Shown in pieces: positions 34,901-43,268 of a stretch of DNA of 62,564 nt (its first letter is position 1; every line of letters begins with the position of its first letter). The notes below the pieces were generated by a model, which saw only the letters and a program-made list of their open reading frames with translations, did no database searches and had not been told where the DNA came from. This stretch comes from an uncultured Hungatella sp. (lineage in GTDB: Bacteria; Bacillota; Clostridia; Lachnospirales; Lachnospiraceae), in NCBI GenBank assembly GCA_910588505.1, contig CAJUPQ010000012.1:1-62564 (forward strand), in the 5' to 3' direction. The position numbers and the translations under genes are program-made.

Positions 34901-35952
34901 CCCGGCCGGGCAAATCTCAGATTCCTGTGCTGCCTGTTCAGCTCTCTGCACTTTTCCTCAAAAGAGGCGATGTGTTCCATCCCGGCCCTGACTAAGGCCG
35001 TCTTCTCCACCCTTCTCGGTTTCCCCAAGATCGCGGTCCTGATCTGGAACTCCTCTTTCCGGGTGCGGTTATACTTGATATACTCAGCCCTGCATCCGTT
35101 CGTATGGTCCCCGGCCCCCCGCTCTGCCCCTGCCGCCGTGGCTCCCTGTCTCCAAATAGCCAGATACGCGTTGGCATACCGGTCAAACTGTCCGTCCTCA
35201 CACACAGCGTCAAAAGCCGCCCCAATATCAAGACTTAGATACTCGGGGTAATCATAGGCTGTCACCGTATCCGTCAGATCCCCTTTACCCGGAAGATAAT
35301 TGTCCGAGAAAATGGTCACCGGGATCCGGTAATCCGGCATAGGATAGTAAAACTCCATATCCCCGCCATCCCCTGTCTCCGACAAAAGCCGGATAAGGGC
35401 CTCCTTGGAAAAGCTGTAAGGATCCTTCTCGGCCCCGGCCCAGTATTTTAACCCAAAAGGATTACATGCCGCCGCCAGAATCTCCCCGCCCGGCTTAAGC
35501 AGAGCCTTCGCCGCCCGGATCTCCTCCGCCGCGTTCTCCCCAAGGCTCCCCGCAAACACAATATAATCATACTTGGGGCCGTCCTCTCTCTGCCCGCGGA
35601 TATTCCCCTTCACATAACGGATATTCTCCCGCCCGCCTAACTCCACATGGCGCAGGCGGTTCACCTCCAGATTCTCCTCCGATTCGTCCAGCACATCCAC
35701 ATGGGCCACCTTCCGACTGTAAACCCCGGTCAATGCCCCATACCCGGACCCTGCCTCCAGAAGACACCCATCCCCCCGAAAAGGGTACCACTCCACCAGA
35801 TTTTCCCTCTGGTCCGAAAGGGCATACAGATAATCAAGCCTTACATGTTCCTTCAAGGCCTGCTTCCTGTCCCCCTTATAGGTCCTCAAGATCCGTATCA
35901 GCTCCCTGCTGATGTCCTTATCATTTCGACTCTCTCTGCTATTCTCGTTCAT
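31972..35952 (-). CDS. Giant glycan enzyme: methyltransferase, kinase-like, coiled coil, GT2, GT4
   Basis: A 1326-residue protein. Residues 35-215 form a SAM-dependent methyltransferase (LLEAGSGYGALTG at 64-76). Residues 300-520 look like an aminoglycoside-kinase fold in which the usual catalytic HxD is NIDMLFENIL (431-440) and the metal site is CLDYEW (447-452). A coiled coil spans 535-605. A GT2 glycosyltransferase begins at 688 (VVSIIIPVYNQ, NNDT at 772-775). A GT4-like domain ends the protein (LFVGGFAHPPNGDAVLWFV, then VPLRYGAGVKGKVVEALYHG). The methyltransferase-kinase-coiled-coil order resembles chain-terminating enzymes such as WbdD, which measure polysaccharide length beside an ABC exporter, here Wzm/Wzt just upstream. 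The start has GGAGGAG; longer frames overlap the Wzt-like gene. Confidence 0.85.
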   Translation of the reverse strand: MNENSRESRNDKDISRELIRILRTYKGDRKQALKEHVRLDYLYALSDQRENLVEWYPFRGDGCLLEAGSGYGALTGVYSRKVAHVDVLDESEENLEVNRLRHVELGGRENIRYVKGNIRGQREDGPKYDYIVFAGSLGENAAEEIRAAKALLKPGGEILAAACNPFGLKYWAGAEKDPYSFSKEALIRLLSETGDGGDMEFYYPMPDYRIPVTIFSDNYLPGKGDLTDTVTAYDYPEYLSLDIGAAFDAVCEDGQFDRYANAYLAIWRQGATAAGAERGAGDHTNGCRAEYIKYNRTRKEEFQIRTAILGKPRRVEKTALVRAGMEHIASFEEKCRELNRQHRNLRFARPGIKEGQAGFPYIEGETLAQRLGQVIGDGKAPVDTVGEALEMILEVDASCYCLFEVTSEFTSVFGELPDGARVGSDSLMVSNIDMLFENILLGDGRYCLDYEWVFFFPVPVEYIKYRILFYFFRQYRSLLTAYRQAEDWLKEFGIEEETAKVYEAMEGNFQAYVHGENQKIYLENYYVRTKTFRELTRVDQELERTKERLDQLRSQSRLQLKEKDANIRKMTEVQRLTQNHVTNLETMIGDLRHEIGEMAKTLDYLNRHEALIFKIRRKLGEKFNARFPKGTVKRKKLALAKEYVFHPLRSFRLYGSEEGKNLLEGDFAIGSEYREHGKLHFVREENPVVSIIIPVYNQIHYTYACLVSILEHTKDVPYEVIIADDVSTDATERLERYAQGLVIRRNKENQGFLRNCNQGAEAARGKYVMFLNNDTQVTEGWLSSLVNLIESDDSIGMVGSKLVYPDGRLQEAGGIIWSDGSGWNYGRLDDPDKPEYNYVKDVDYISGAAILLSRELWQRIGGFDERFAPAYCEDSDLAFAVRAAGYRVVYQPLSKVIHFEGISNGTDVQGSGLKRYQAVNSEKLKEKWADEFAGQCENNGNPDPFRARERSMGKPMILVVDHYVPTYDRDAGSKTTFQYLKMFLKKGYVVKFLGDNFFHEEPYSTVLQQMGIEILYGQDYQAGIWDWLRAHGSDIQFAYLNRPHIASKYIDYIKENTDIKVIYYGHDLHFLREGREYELTGNPERKEASEYWRSVELSLMYKAEMSYYPSYVERDAIKAIDDGIPVKDIVAYVYEQFRDDIPGDFARREGILFVGGFAHPPNGDAVLWFVREVYPLIRTQMEKAGKQPPDFYVVGSKVTKEIQELEQPGNGVIIKGFVSDEELRQLYDTVRIVVVPLRYGAGVKGKVVEALYHGAAIVTTSVGAEGIADAKQVMTVEDEAASLAAGVLWLYSNPKECEELSRKAQAYVRERYSVDAAWSVVGEDFV

Positions 35953-35992
35953 ATCTCCTCCATACCGAGCCGCAATTCTCCCTTTTCTCCAA

Positions 35993-37294
35993 TCAACTTC
36001 CGCATTCGATTCTCTTTGCCTCCACCACGGACTCCATATCATACACCCCTACTGTATTCTTATTGGAGATAACCGTAATATTGGCCACATCATACAATCT
36101 GTGATAAACCACATGTTCCCCCATCTCAAACCCGGTGCAGCTCATTGACAGCAGATACTCTCCGCCCTGCAAGGTCATCTTCTGGGTAAAGGAAACCTCA
36201 TACTCATCCCCGTCCTTGACAGGCCGGATGTCCGTCCCCTCAAACATGGTATTGGTCCCGCTAAGCTCGGTCCCCTTCTTATCTTTGATCGTGTACGTAA
36301 AAATCGGAGCCTGTATCGACGCATAAAAACGAATCCTCTCCCTGATGGTAAAATTCTCACCTTTCAGCAGAAGATTCGTAACATTTCCCCTCGCATCCAA
36401 CAATCCCAGATCATAAATCTCTGCCCGTCCGTCCCCGTACTCTGTCCGGTTCCCATTGATGGTCAGCTTCTCCTTCATCAGCCCTTCTGCTTTCTTAGGC
36501 TTCCCGGATTTTTCCCCGGAAAAATCATTCATCTCCTCCAGCTCATCCTTAAGGGCATCCATCTGATTGGCCAGGATCTTCTTATACAGATCCACCATAT
36601 GGCCAGGCGCTCCCTCGGCCACAAAATTGCCTTTATTCAGCAAAACCACCCTGTCGCAATACTTGATGATACTCCCCATATCATGGGTCACCATGAGAAT
36701 GGTAGTCCCCCTCTGGCGAATCTCCTCCATCCGCCTGTAGCATTTTGACTGGAAAAACACGTCCCCCACAGACAGGGCCTCATCCACGATCAAAATCTCC
36801 GGCTCCACATTAATAGCCAGCGCAAACGCCAGCCGCACGAACATGCCGCTGGAATACGTTTTCACCGGCTGGTACACAAAATCCCCGATATCCGCGAAAT
36901 CCAGAATATCCTGAAGCTTTCTGTCCATCTCCTTTTTGGAGAACCCCATCATGGTGCCGTTCATATAAATATTTTCGATCCCTGTATAATCCGAATTAAA
37001 GCCTGCGCCCAGCTCCAGAAGCGCGGAAATATTGCCCTTCACCTTTACCTCTCCCGTGGTAGGGGACAGCACGCCGGTAATGATCTTAAGGATCGTGGAC
37101 TTGCCCGACCCGTTGGTCCCGATGATCCCCACCGTCTCCCCTTTCTTCACCTGAAAAGACAAATGGTTCAGGGCGTAAAATTTCTTGTGGTACTCCTTAT
37201 GGCCTGGGTGCAGAGACTCTTTCAGCCGGTCTATGGGCTTGTCGTACATCTTATATATTTTTGTAACATCTGTTACGGTAATCGCGTTCTCCAT
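35993..37294 (-). CDS. Wzt-like polysaccharide ABC transporter ATPase
   Basis: A 433-residue ABC ATPase that energises export of undecaprenyl-linked polysaccharide. Walker A GTNGSGKST, Q-loop region LELGAGFNSDYTG, signature YSSGM, Walker B ILIVDEALSVGD and the H-loop HDMG are present. The extra C-terminal 170 residues (TINGNRTEYGDGRAEIYDLGL onwards) match a Wzt C-terminal carbohydrate-binding domain, which in model systems recognises the modified non-reducing end of the chain. That fits the next gene, a methyltransferase/kinase-containing enzyme. Gene order is permease, ATPase, giant enzyme. Confidence 0.93.
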   Translation of the reverse strand: MENAITVTDVTKIYKMYDKPIDRLKESLHPGHKEYHKKFYALNHLSFQVKKGETVGIIGTNGSGKSTILKIITGVLSPTTGEVKVKGNISALLELGAGFNSDYTGIENIYMNGTMMGFSKKEMDRKLQDILDFADIGDFVYQPVKTYSSGMFVRLAFALAINVEPEILIVDEALSVGDVFFQSKCYRRMEEIRQRGTTILMVTHDMGSIIKYCDRVVLLNKGNFVAEGAPGHMVDLYKKILANQMDALKDELEEMNDFSGEKSGKPKKAEGLMKEKLTINGNRTEYGDGRAEIYDLGLLDARGNVTNLLLKGENFTIRERIRFYASIQAPIFTYTIKDKKGTELSGTNTMFEGTDIRPVKDGDEYEVSFTQKMTLQGGEYLLSMSCTGFEMGEHVVYHRLYDVANITVISNKNTVGVYDMESVVEAKRIECGS

Positions 37295-37323
37295 GGTCTT
37301 CCTCTCATTTACAAAAACACCGC

Positions 37324-38142
37324 CTACAGCACATCGGAAAAGTGCGGCCTCAGCCTTTTAAACACTTTCAGCCCCACGAAACCTACGCACAGGGTCACTG
37401 CCCAGAAATACAGTGTCTGCCTGGGTTTCTCCCAGAATCCATTGCCCAAAAGCATACTGTCCCGGTACCCAGTCATAACATAGTACATGGGATTCAGCTT
37501 CACCACCGCCTGAACCACCGGGTAATAGCTTCTGCCCGCAAACTGCTCCTCCTGCCACATAATGGGGATCAGCCACATGCCAAACTGCAGGCAGATCCCT
37601 ACGATCTGAGCCATATCTTTAAAAAACACCTGTATGGCGCTGGTAAAATACACGATCCCCATAGCAAACATGGTCTCGGCAAAGGAATAGTAGATCATCT
37701 GAAACCAGCTAATACGCGGCGCCCACCCAAAGCACAGGTGCAGCCCTACCATAATAAGGATAAAAATGGCGTGGATAATAAGGCAGGACAATATTTTTAT
37801 GATTGGCAGAATTTCCACCCGAAATACCACCTTTTTCACCAGATAACTGTACTCTGATAGACAGTTGGTCCCCGCGTTTAACACTTCGCTGAAATAAAAC
37901 CAGGGCACAATCCCCGATACCAGCCACAGCACATAGGGAACTCCCTCCACCGGGCTGCCGCTGCGAAGTCCCACGCCAAAGACAAAATAATAAATCAGCA
38001 CCGTGACAATGGGCTGCACAAACATCCACACCACGCCAAAGTAGGACCCTACAAACCGCTTCCGAAAATCAGCCTTTGCCAGGTCCCCTATAAGCCTCCG
38101 CTTTTTTATGATATCCTTTCCCATGGATATAATATACTCCAT
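37324..38142 (-). CDS. Wzm-like polysaccharide ABC transporter permease
   Basis: A 272-residue permease of the Wzm/TagG (ABC-2) family with about six membrane segments: DFRKRFVGSYFGVVWMFVQPIVTVLIYYFVFGVGL near the start, an amphipathic gate helix, and GMWLIPIMWQ later. It partners the adjacent ATPase. The stop lies 29 bp before that gene's start. AAGGAAGGG precedes its own ATG. Confidence 0.93.
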   Translation of the reverse strand: MEYIISMGKDIIKKRRLIGDLAKADFRKRFVGSYFGVVWMFVQPIVTVLIYYFVFGVGLRSGSPVEGVPYVLWLVSGIVPWFYFSEVLNAGTNCLSEYSYLVKKVVFRVEILPIIKILSCLIIHAIFILIMVGLHLCFGWAPRISWFQMIYYSFAETMFAMGIVYFTSAIQVFFKDMAQIVGICLQFGMWLIPIMWQEEQFAGRSYYPVVQAVVKLNPMYYVMTGYRDSMLLGNGFWEKPRQTLYFWAVTLCVGFVGLKVFKRLRPHFSDVL

Positions 38143-38154
38143 ACTATCCCTTCC

Positions 38155-38718
38155 TTACACTTTCCGGAATTTAAACGTCTGACTTAATCCGCCCCACTTC
38201 TGGTCCTTCTCGGAAATGATCAGCTCCATCCCCTCCTCAATGGGCCACGAAACCCCGATCTCCGGGTCGTTCCATGCCAATCCGCCTTCATCCCCCGGAT
38301 GGTAAAAATCCGTACACTTGTAAGCAAACTCCGCCTCGTCCGACACCACCAAAAATCCGTGGGCAAATCCCTGGGAAATGTAAAACTGTTTCTTGTTCTC
38401 CGCCGTCAGCTCCACGCCAAACCATCTGCCGTAAGTTTTGGAATCAGCCCGCAGATCCACAGCCACGTCAAACACAGCGCCCCGGACCACCCGCACCAGT
38501 TTCCCCTGGGGAAACTGTTTCTGAAAATGAAGTCCCCTCAGCACGCCTTTCACGGACATGGACTGGTTGTCCTGTACAAATATCATATCCAGCCCGGCCT
38601 CCCGGAAATCATTTTGATTATAAGTTTCCACAAAATATCCTCTCTCATCCTGAAACACCGTTGGTTCGATGACATAAAGCCCTTCAATCTCACAGGGAGT
38701 CACGGTTATTTTTCCCAT
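38155..38718 (-). CDS. rfbC: dTDP-4-dehydrorhamnose 3,5-epimerase
   Basis: A 187-residue RmlC cupin that epimerises dTDP-4-keto-6-deoxyglucose on the path to dTDP-L-rhamnose. DERGYFVETYN, the substrate loop KGVLRGLHFQ with the base His, YGRWFGVELT, QGFAHGFLVVSDEAEFAYKCTDFY with the catalytic Tyr, and NDPEIGVSWP are all present. The other rml genes are not in the window, so they must be elsewhere. Rhamnose or a related 6-deoxy sugar is probably in the exported glycan. Confidence 0.95.
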   Translation of the reverse strand: MGKITVTPCEIEGLYVIEPTVFQDERGYFVETYNQNDFREAGLDMIFVQDNQSMSVKGVLRGLHFQKQFPQGKLVRVVRGAVFDVAVDLRADSKTYGRWFGVELTAENKKQFYISQGFAHGFLVVSDEAEFAYKCTDFYHPGDEGGLAWNDPEIGVSWPIEEGMELIISEKDQKWGGLSQTFKFRKV

Positions 38719-38736
38719 CGCCTAATTCTCCTTTTC

Positions 38737-40443
38737 TTACAGTCGCATACTCACTACAGAAAACAGCCGCAGCGCCACATACCCATTGGCACAGCACATC
38801 AGATACAATATACTACGGTTTCCATTCTTTGTCAAAACTATGAGATCATTTTTAAATGCCATCAAAAGCACCGGCAGAAACGGCAGGAAGTATCTCCCCT
38901 GGACGCCGCTTATTACCGGAGAGCTTAAAGGCGTCCAGGCAATGAGCATAGACCCCATGGCCGCAAGGGTACACAGGGTACACAGCGCTGCCACCCAGAC
39001 CCGGTCTTTCGCGGTCATCATCTGCTTTTCCCCCGGCTTCTTCGCCGCCAGGCACAGAAGGCCCACTGTAAACATCACCACCACAAGGTAAGGCACATCC
39101 AGCACCGTGTCCAGATTGCCCAGATAGGCCCCGATCATGGTCATGTGATAGTATTCTGCCTGCCACAAAACGGTCTGATAGAACATGCGCAGCGCCTGCA
39201 AAGGCCGGTGGAGCAAAAGGGTCAGACTGTAGCCTGCCTCCTGGGCCCAGGGAACCACGCTTTCTGTCTCTGTGGCGTAGGACACAATGGTCTGCCCGTT
39301 GATCAGCAGCATGGAAAGTCCCCACGCGGCAAACACGCACAGTGCCGCTGTCGCCCACGGCTTCCACCCTCCGAACTTCCTCACAGGGATCAAAAGGCAA
39401 AGTCCCATTAAGACGCCGTAGATCAGTTTACATGGCCCTGCCGCCGCCATGAGAACCCCGATCACCGCCACATCCTTTATGCCCACCCGCTCCTTTTCAT
39501 AGGCCAGATCCAGGCACACCGCCGTCAGATAGAACATACATCCCAAGATCATCACATCATAAGAAAAGGACGCAGACAGATGCAGGGTCATGGGGAGAAG
39601 CGCCACCCCAAAAAGCACATCTTTCCCAAAAGGCAGACGTTTCATGGCAAGAAAGGTCATTCCCACAAAAAACAGAAGATTGCACAGCCGCCCCAGATAC
39701 GCCAGCATAACGGTGTTCATATGAAAGAGCCTTGCAAAAGAGATTCCCAGAGCCTGGGGAATGTAAGCCACAGGCGTGGTAACGACAGGGGGATAGGGGG
39801 ATAGGATCAGAGACTGTCTGATCTTATCCTGAGCCTCAGCCGCCAGGGGATACCTTTGTCCAAGGATCCCCTGGTCTTTTATGGTCTTATAGGTCTTTTT
39901 CCAAAGAGTCTCCCCCAGAAATACGGACTCCTCTGTGGTGTCCGCCACGGGCTGCACATAGCCGTCCTCGCTCTCCTCATACTCCCAGCAGTCCTCCACA
40001 TCCTCCAGCCAGATATCCTGGGGACGTATGAGCACATGGCCTGTAACCGCGTTGGAAGGCTGTCCCAGCAGGCGGCTGGACAGCTGATAGGCCCCCATAT
40101 AATGGCTGATCTCGTCCGGCGCGGACAGGGGCGGAAGAACCAGCAGATACAGGATCCCAAGGATCGTCCCGGCTATCAGGTATATTCTCTCCAGACCCAT
40201 GGCTCTTCTGACTGTTCCTTCCTCCGATCCGGCCTCATCCGCTCCCGCAAGCCGGTCGGCAAAAAAAAGCCGCCCCATTACCGCCGCAAATCCCACAACA
40301 ACCACAAAAAGCCCTGCATACCACCTAACCAGCCACCGGTCGCCGCTCTCGGCGGCTCCGGCTCTCACATCCAGAAGATGCCACAGCCCCAAAGCCGCCA
40401 CAGTCAGACTTCCCCACAGCCATGCCCTGTTTTTCTTCCTCAT
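38737..40443 (-). CDS. DUF2142 membrane protein (GT-C-like)
   Basis: A 568-residue membrane protein with about 12 helices. The first extracytoplasmic loop has LPPLSAPDEISHYMGAYQLSSRLLG, the DUF2142 signature, with conserved acidic and His residues typical of lipid-sugar glycosyltransferases. Such proteins usually sit in glycan loci and probably add sugars from polyprenyl-phosphate donors outside the membrane. Its start overlaps the DUF2304 stop (ATGA). Confidence 0.85.
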   Translation of the reverse strand: MRKKNRAWLWGSLTVAALGLWHLLDVRAGAAESGDRWLVRWYAGLFVVVVGFAAVMGRLFFADRLAGADEAGSEEGTVRRAMGLERIYLIAGTILGILYLLVLPPLSAPDEISHYMGAYQLSSRLLGQPSNAVTGHVLIRPQDIWLEDVEDCWEYEESEDGYVQPVADTTEESVFLGETLWKKTYKTIKDQGILGQRYPLAAEAQDKIRQSLILSPYPPVVTTPVAYIPQALGISFARLFHMNTVMLAYLGRLCNLLFFVGMTFLAMKRLPFGKDVLFGVALLPMTLHLSASFSYDVMILGCMFYLTAVCLDLAYEKERVGIKDVAVIGVLMAAAGPCKLIYGVLMGLCLLIPVRKFGGWKPWATAALCVFAAWGLSMLLINGQTIVSYATETESVVPWAQEAGYSLTLLLHRPLQALRMFYQTVLWQAEYYHMTMIGAYLGNLDTVLDVPYLVVVMFTVGLLCLAAKKPGEKQMMTAKDRVWVAALCTLCTLAAMGSMLIAWTPLSSPVISGVQGRYFLPFLPVLLMAFKNDLIVLTKNGNRSILYLMCCANGYVALRLFSVVSMRL

Positions 40444-40790
40444 GTCTTTTCTTCCTCGCGTTTTTTCTCCTCAAGGGCCATCTGCTGTACCAGTTCCTTA
40501 ATCCTGGTCTCCAGCTGGGAGATCTGAATGGTCATATCAAACACCTTTACAATCAAAAGAAAGATTGCAACCAAAAACAAAAAATTGGCCGTGGAGTAGA
40601 TCCCCAGGACCCTGGCGCAAAAATCCGCCGACGACGGAAAGATACTGTACACCACCAGCACCAAAGCCAGCATGATCCAGAATATCACGCTCTCAATCTG
40701 CACCTTGGACTGCCTCACCTTGCGCATCATCAGGAAAAATGTTCCCACCGACACCAGGATCAGGGCAATCCGCAGGGTTATTGTCATCAT
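40440..40790 (-). CDS. DUF2304 small membrane protein
   Basis: A 116-residue protein with three hydrophobic helices and a charged helical tail (ELETRIKELVQQMALEEKKREEE region). This fits DUF2304, which is commonly beside GT2 polyprenyl-phosphate sugar transferases. The ATGA overlap with DUF2142 means the two are translationally coupled. Possibly a subunit stabilising a lipid-linked sugar synthase such as the enzyme at 44973. Confidence 0.8.
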   Translation of the reverse strand: MMTITLRIALILVSVGTFFLMMRKVRQSKVQIESVIFWIMLALVLVVYSIFPSSADFCARVLGIYSTANFLFLVAIFLLIVKVFDMTIQISQLETRIKELVQQMALEEKKREEEKT

Positions 40791-40909
40791 GTTCTCCGTC
40801 CTCCATTTCTTCTTCCGGGAGTGATCCTTCCGGCTGCCAGCCGCCTCATCCCCGAAACGCCGTCTTCCGGACAGATCGCCTCATCGGCTGCACTGTCCCC
40901 GTACACCCT

Positions 40910-41851
40910 TTATCCCCAGTATTCCCGATTCATGGTACACCGCAGGATCACAGGCCTGGGAAGTTTCCTGTACTGTTTTCCCATGCAATATCCCATATAC
41001 TTACACCCGCTGCTTAGAACCAACATCGGGATCAGCCAAAACCGCCCGGTCCGAAGAAGCCACAGGGCCGTATCCTTCACCAGCCGGATCCCCTCGCCCT
41101 CGGAGGCCAATCCTCCAAACACCTCCGGATGATCTGCCTGGGACACCGCAAGGTCAAAGTTCCTCTGAAACTGTCCCTTAAGCGTCAGATTGTGGGAATG
41201 TATCACCCTGGCGTCTGCCGCGTAAGCGATACCGTACCCGGCCTTAACCACCCCTGCCGCGTAAACCATATCCTCATTAAAAATCGCCCGGCCCACAAAC
41301 CCGCCGTTTTTCTCAAAAATATCCTTCCGGTAAGCGCAACATACATTGGAGGCAAAATACGTCTTGATCCCCAGCCCGGGCAGATCCGTCAGAGTCTTTA
41401 TCCTGTTTTCCTGGGGATAATTGAAGGATCTTGTATACCGCTCAATGGCCCGGCATCCTTTATCCGGAAGCTGTCTGGCGTAAGCCATGGCAATGGTCTC
41501 TCCATCCGGCCCCTCTTTTCCCAGAGCCTCCACCAATCGCTCCACCAGATACCTGTCACGGGGAACCGCGTCGTCTGTCATAAAGATCATCACATCCGCC
41601 CGGGAATATCCGGCTGCCAGATTCCTGGTAGCTCCGTGGTCAAATTCCTGTTTTGATATATGATGGACCTCCAGCCCCGGCACGTCCTTATATCCCTTCT
41701 CATTCCAGTACCGCTTTTCCGTATTTATCACAATGATCCGGTGTACCTGATACGTCTGCCGTCCAAGCATCTGCAAAAGACGGCTGAACCGTCTGTCCGG
41801 TCTGTACACTGGTATCAATACATCCACCTTAGGCTCATACTTCCATTTCAT
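40910..41851 (-). CDS. GT2 glycosyltransferase (rhamnosyltransferase-like)
   Basis: A 313-residue cytoplasmic GT-A enzyme with VDVLIPVYRPDRRFSRLLQML, KQEFDHGATRNLAAGYSRADVMIFMTDDAVP as the DxD region, and FNEDMVYAAGVVKAGYGIAYAADARVIHSHN. The family includes rhamnosyltransferases. The frame is open to 42118, but that part overlaps the flippase gene; the ATG at 41851 with AAGGTGG upstream and an ATGA overlap with the flippase stop is the start. Confidence 0.88.
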   Translation of the reverse strand: MKWKYEPKVDVLIPVYRPDRRFSRLLQMLGRQTYQVHRIIVINTEKRYWNEKGYKDVPGLEVHHISKQEFDHGATRNLAAGYSRADVMIFMTDDAVPRDRYLVERLVEALGKEGPDGETIAMAYARQLPDKGCRAIERYTRSFNYPQENRIKTLTDLPGLGIKTYFASNVCCAYRKDIFEKNGGFVGRAIFNEDMVYAAGVVKAGYGIAYAADARVIHSHNLTLKGQFQRNFDLAVSQADHPEVFGGLASEGEGIRLVKDTALWLLRTGRFWLIPMLVLSSGCKYMGYCMGKQYRKLPRPVILRCTMNREYWG

Positions 41852-43179
41852 AGGCTTCCACCTTTCCTGTTCTCTGGATTTCTGCCGCTTTTTTGCTTCT
41901 TGTAAATCCCCGCCCAGGTCCACAATCCGAACCCGGCTGCCATCAAAACCATTAAAATCAGGTATGCCACAGCCGCTCCAAAGATCCCGCCCTTTTTCAC
42001 AAACATCGGAGCCAGCACCGCCGCCGCTCCCGTTAAAACCAAATAGATCCCAAATATGACCTTCTGCCTTCTCATGATCACCAGGGCATAATAATGGAGG
42101 TTCAAAAACGCATAGCACGCTCCCCCCATAACGATCAGAATAAACGGTATATGATTCTGCGTCAGCTTTCCTTCATACCCGCTGCCCAGAATCTGTTCCA
42201 ACACCCACAAAACCGGCCTGCCAAGGCCAGCCGTCAGCGCCACCGCCAAGATACTGAGAGCCCCGATGATCCTGGAGATCCCCAGAAGCTTTTTTGCGAA
42301 TGCGTCAAACCGCCTCCCGTTCCACATATCCGTCAACGCTGTCAGCACAGGACGGATCACAAATCCCGCCGCCAGATTGATCACCGATGTGGGCATAAAA
42401 ATAATATTAAAATACCCTGACGCCGCGTCATTTAAATGGGCGTCAATACTGTACTTTGCCGCGGAAAATATATAGAAATCCAAAAACACGGACACAAACA
42501 GCAGAAATGTCCCACCAGTCAGCGCTCCCATCCTGCCCTTGTCCCAAGTATAGTCAACGCCTTCCAGCCGTCTTAAGACAACCACATCAAAAAGGAAGAT
42601 CCCCCCGATCTGAGCTGCCACCGCCGCGCCGCAGGCCCCAAGCAGATCACCGCCCGCAAGCAGCGCCCCAAGAAATGTCCCCACAGACAGAAGGGTCCGA
42701 AAGGTGTTGGATTTGCCTGTGAGATGGAGGTTTCCGTTTCTCTGGAATTCCGACTCATATACATCCGCGAACCCGTCCGCCACCTTGTAACACACCAGCA
42801 GAAAGATCACCGCCGCCTTTCTGGCCGTGTACCCGGATGCCAGCAGATACACAAGCCCCACCGCCAGGGCCGCGGCGCAGGTCAGATACCTGTGGTGGAG
42901 ATAATCCCCAAACCTATACTCCTGATCCCCATCCGTGATCTGAAAAGGCCGTATGCCAAAATAGGCCAGAATAAACATCTGCTGCCCAAACGTGCTGTAG
43001 CCGAAAGCAAAGATCCCTCCGTCGTCCTCCCCAGCCAGTCTCATCACCAAAAACGAAAGCACCATACTGGCAAAGGCGTAGCAGAAGCTTCCCGCCATGT
43101 TCCAGAGAATATTCTGTTTTTCCTTATCAGGGCCTGTCCTCATGAGGAGGGCTGTCCATCGGTTGGTCATAGCTGCCAT
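41848..43179 (-). CDS. Wzx-like oligosaccharide flippase
   Basis: A 443-residue membrane protein of the MOP/polysaccharide-transporter superfamily with about 12-14 helices (WNMAGSFCYAFASMVLSFLVMRLAG near the start, KAAVIFLLVCYKVADGFADVYESEFQRNGNLHLTGKS in the middle). Wzx-type flippases move undecaprenyl-linked repeat units across the membrane. It is unusual to have it in the same locus as a Wzm/Wzt exporter. AGGAAA lies before the ATG. Confidence 0.85.
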   Translation of the reverse strand: MAAMTNRWTALLMRTGPDKEKQNILWNMAGSFCYAFASMVLSFLVMRLAGEDDGGIFAFGYSTFGQQMFILAYFGIRPFQITDGDQEYRFGDYLHHRYLTCAAALAVGLVYLLASGYTARKAAVIFLLVCYKVADGFADVYESEFQRNGNLHLTGKSNTFRTLLSVGTFLGALLAGGDLLGACGAAVAAQIGGIFLFDVVVLRRLEGVDYTWDKGRMGALTGGTFLLFVSVFLDFYIFSAAKYSIDAHLNDAASGYFNIIFMPTSVINLAAGFVIRPVLTALTDMWNGRRFDAFAKKLLGISRIIGALSILAVALTAGLGRPVLWVLEQILGSGYEGKLTQNHIPFILIVMGGACYAFLNLHYYALVIMRRQKVIFGIYLVLTGAAAVLAPMFVKKGGIFGAAVAYLILMVLMAAGFGLWTWAGIYKKQKSGRNPENRKGGSL

Positions 43180-43268
43180 CTGTCTTTCCTGCCTATCATT
43201 TTTGCAACCTCAGATTCCAATAAATCAATGCTACCGCACTATTGGCGTATTTCATATCATTCCCTACC

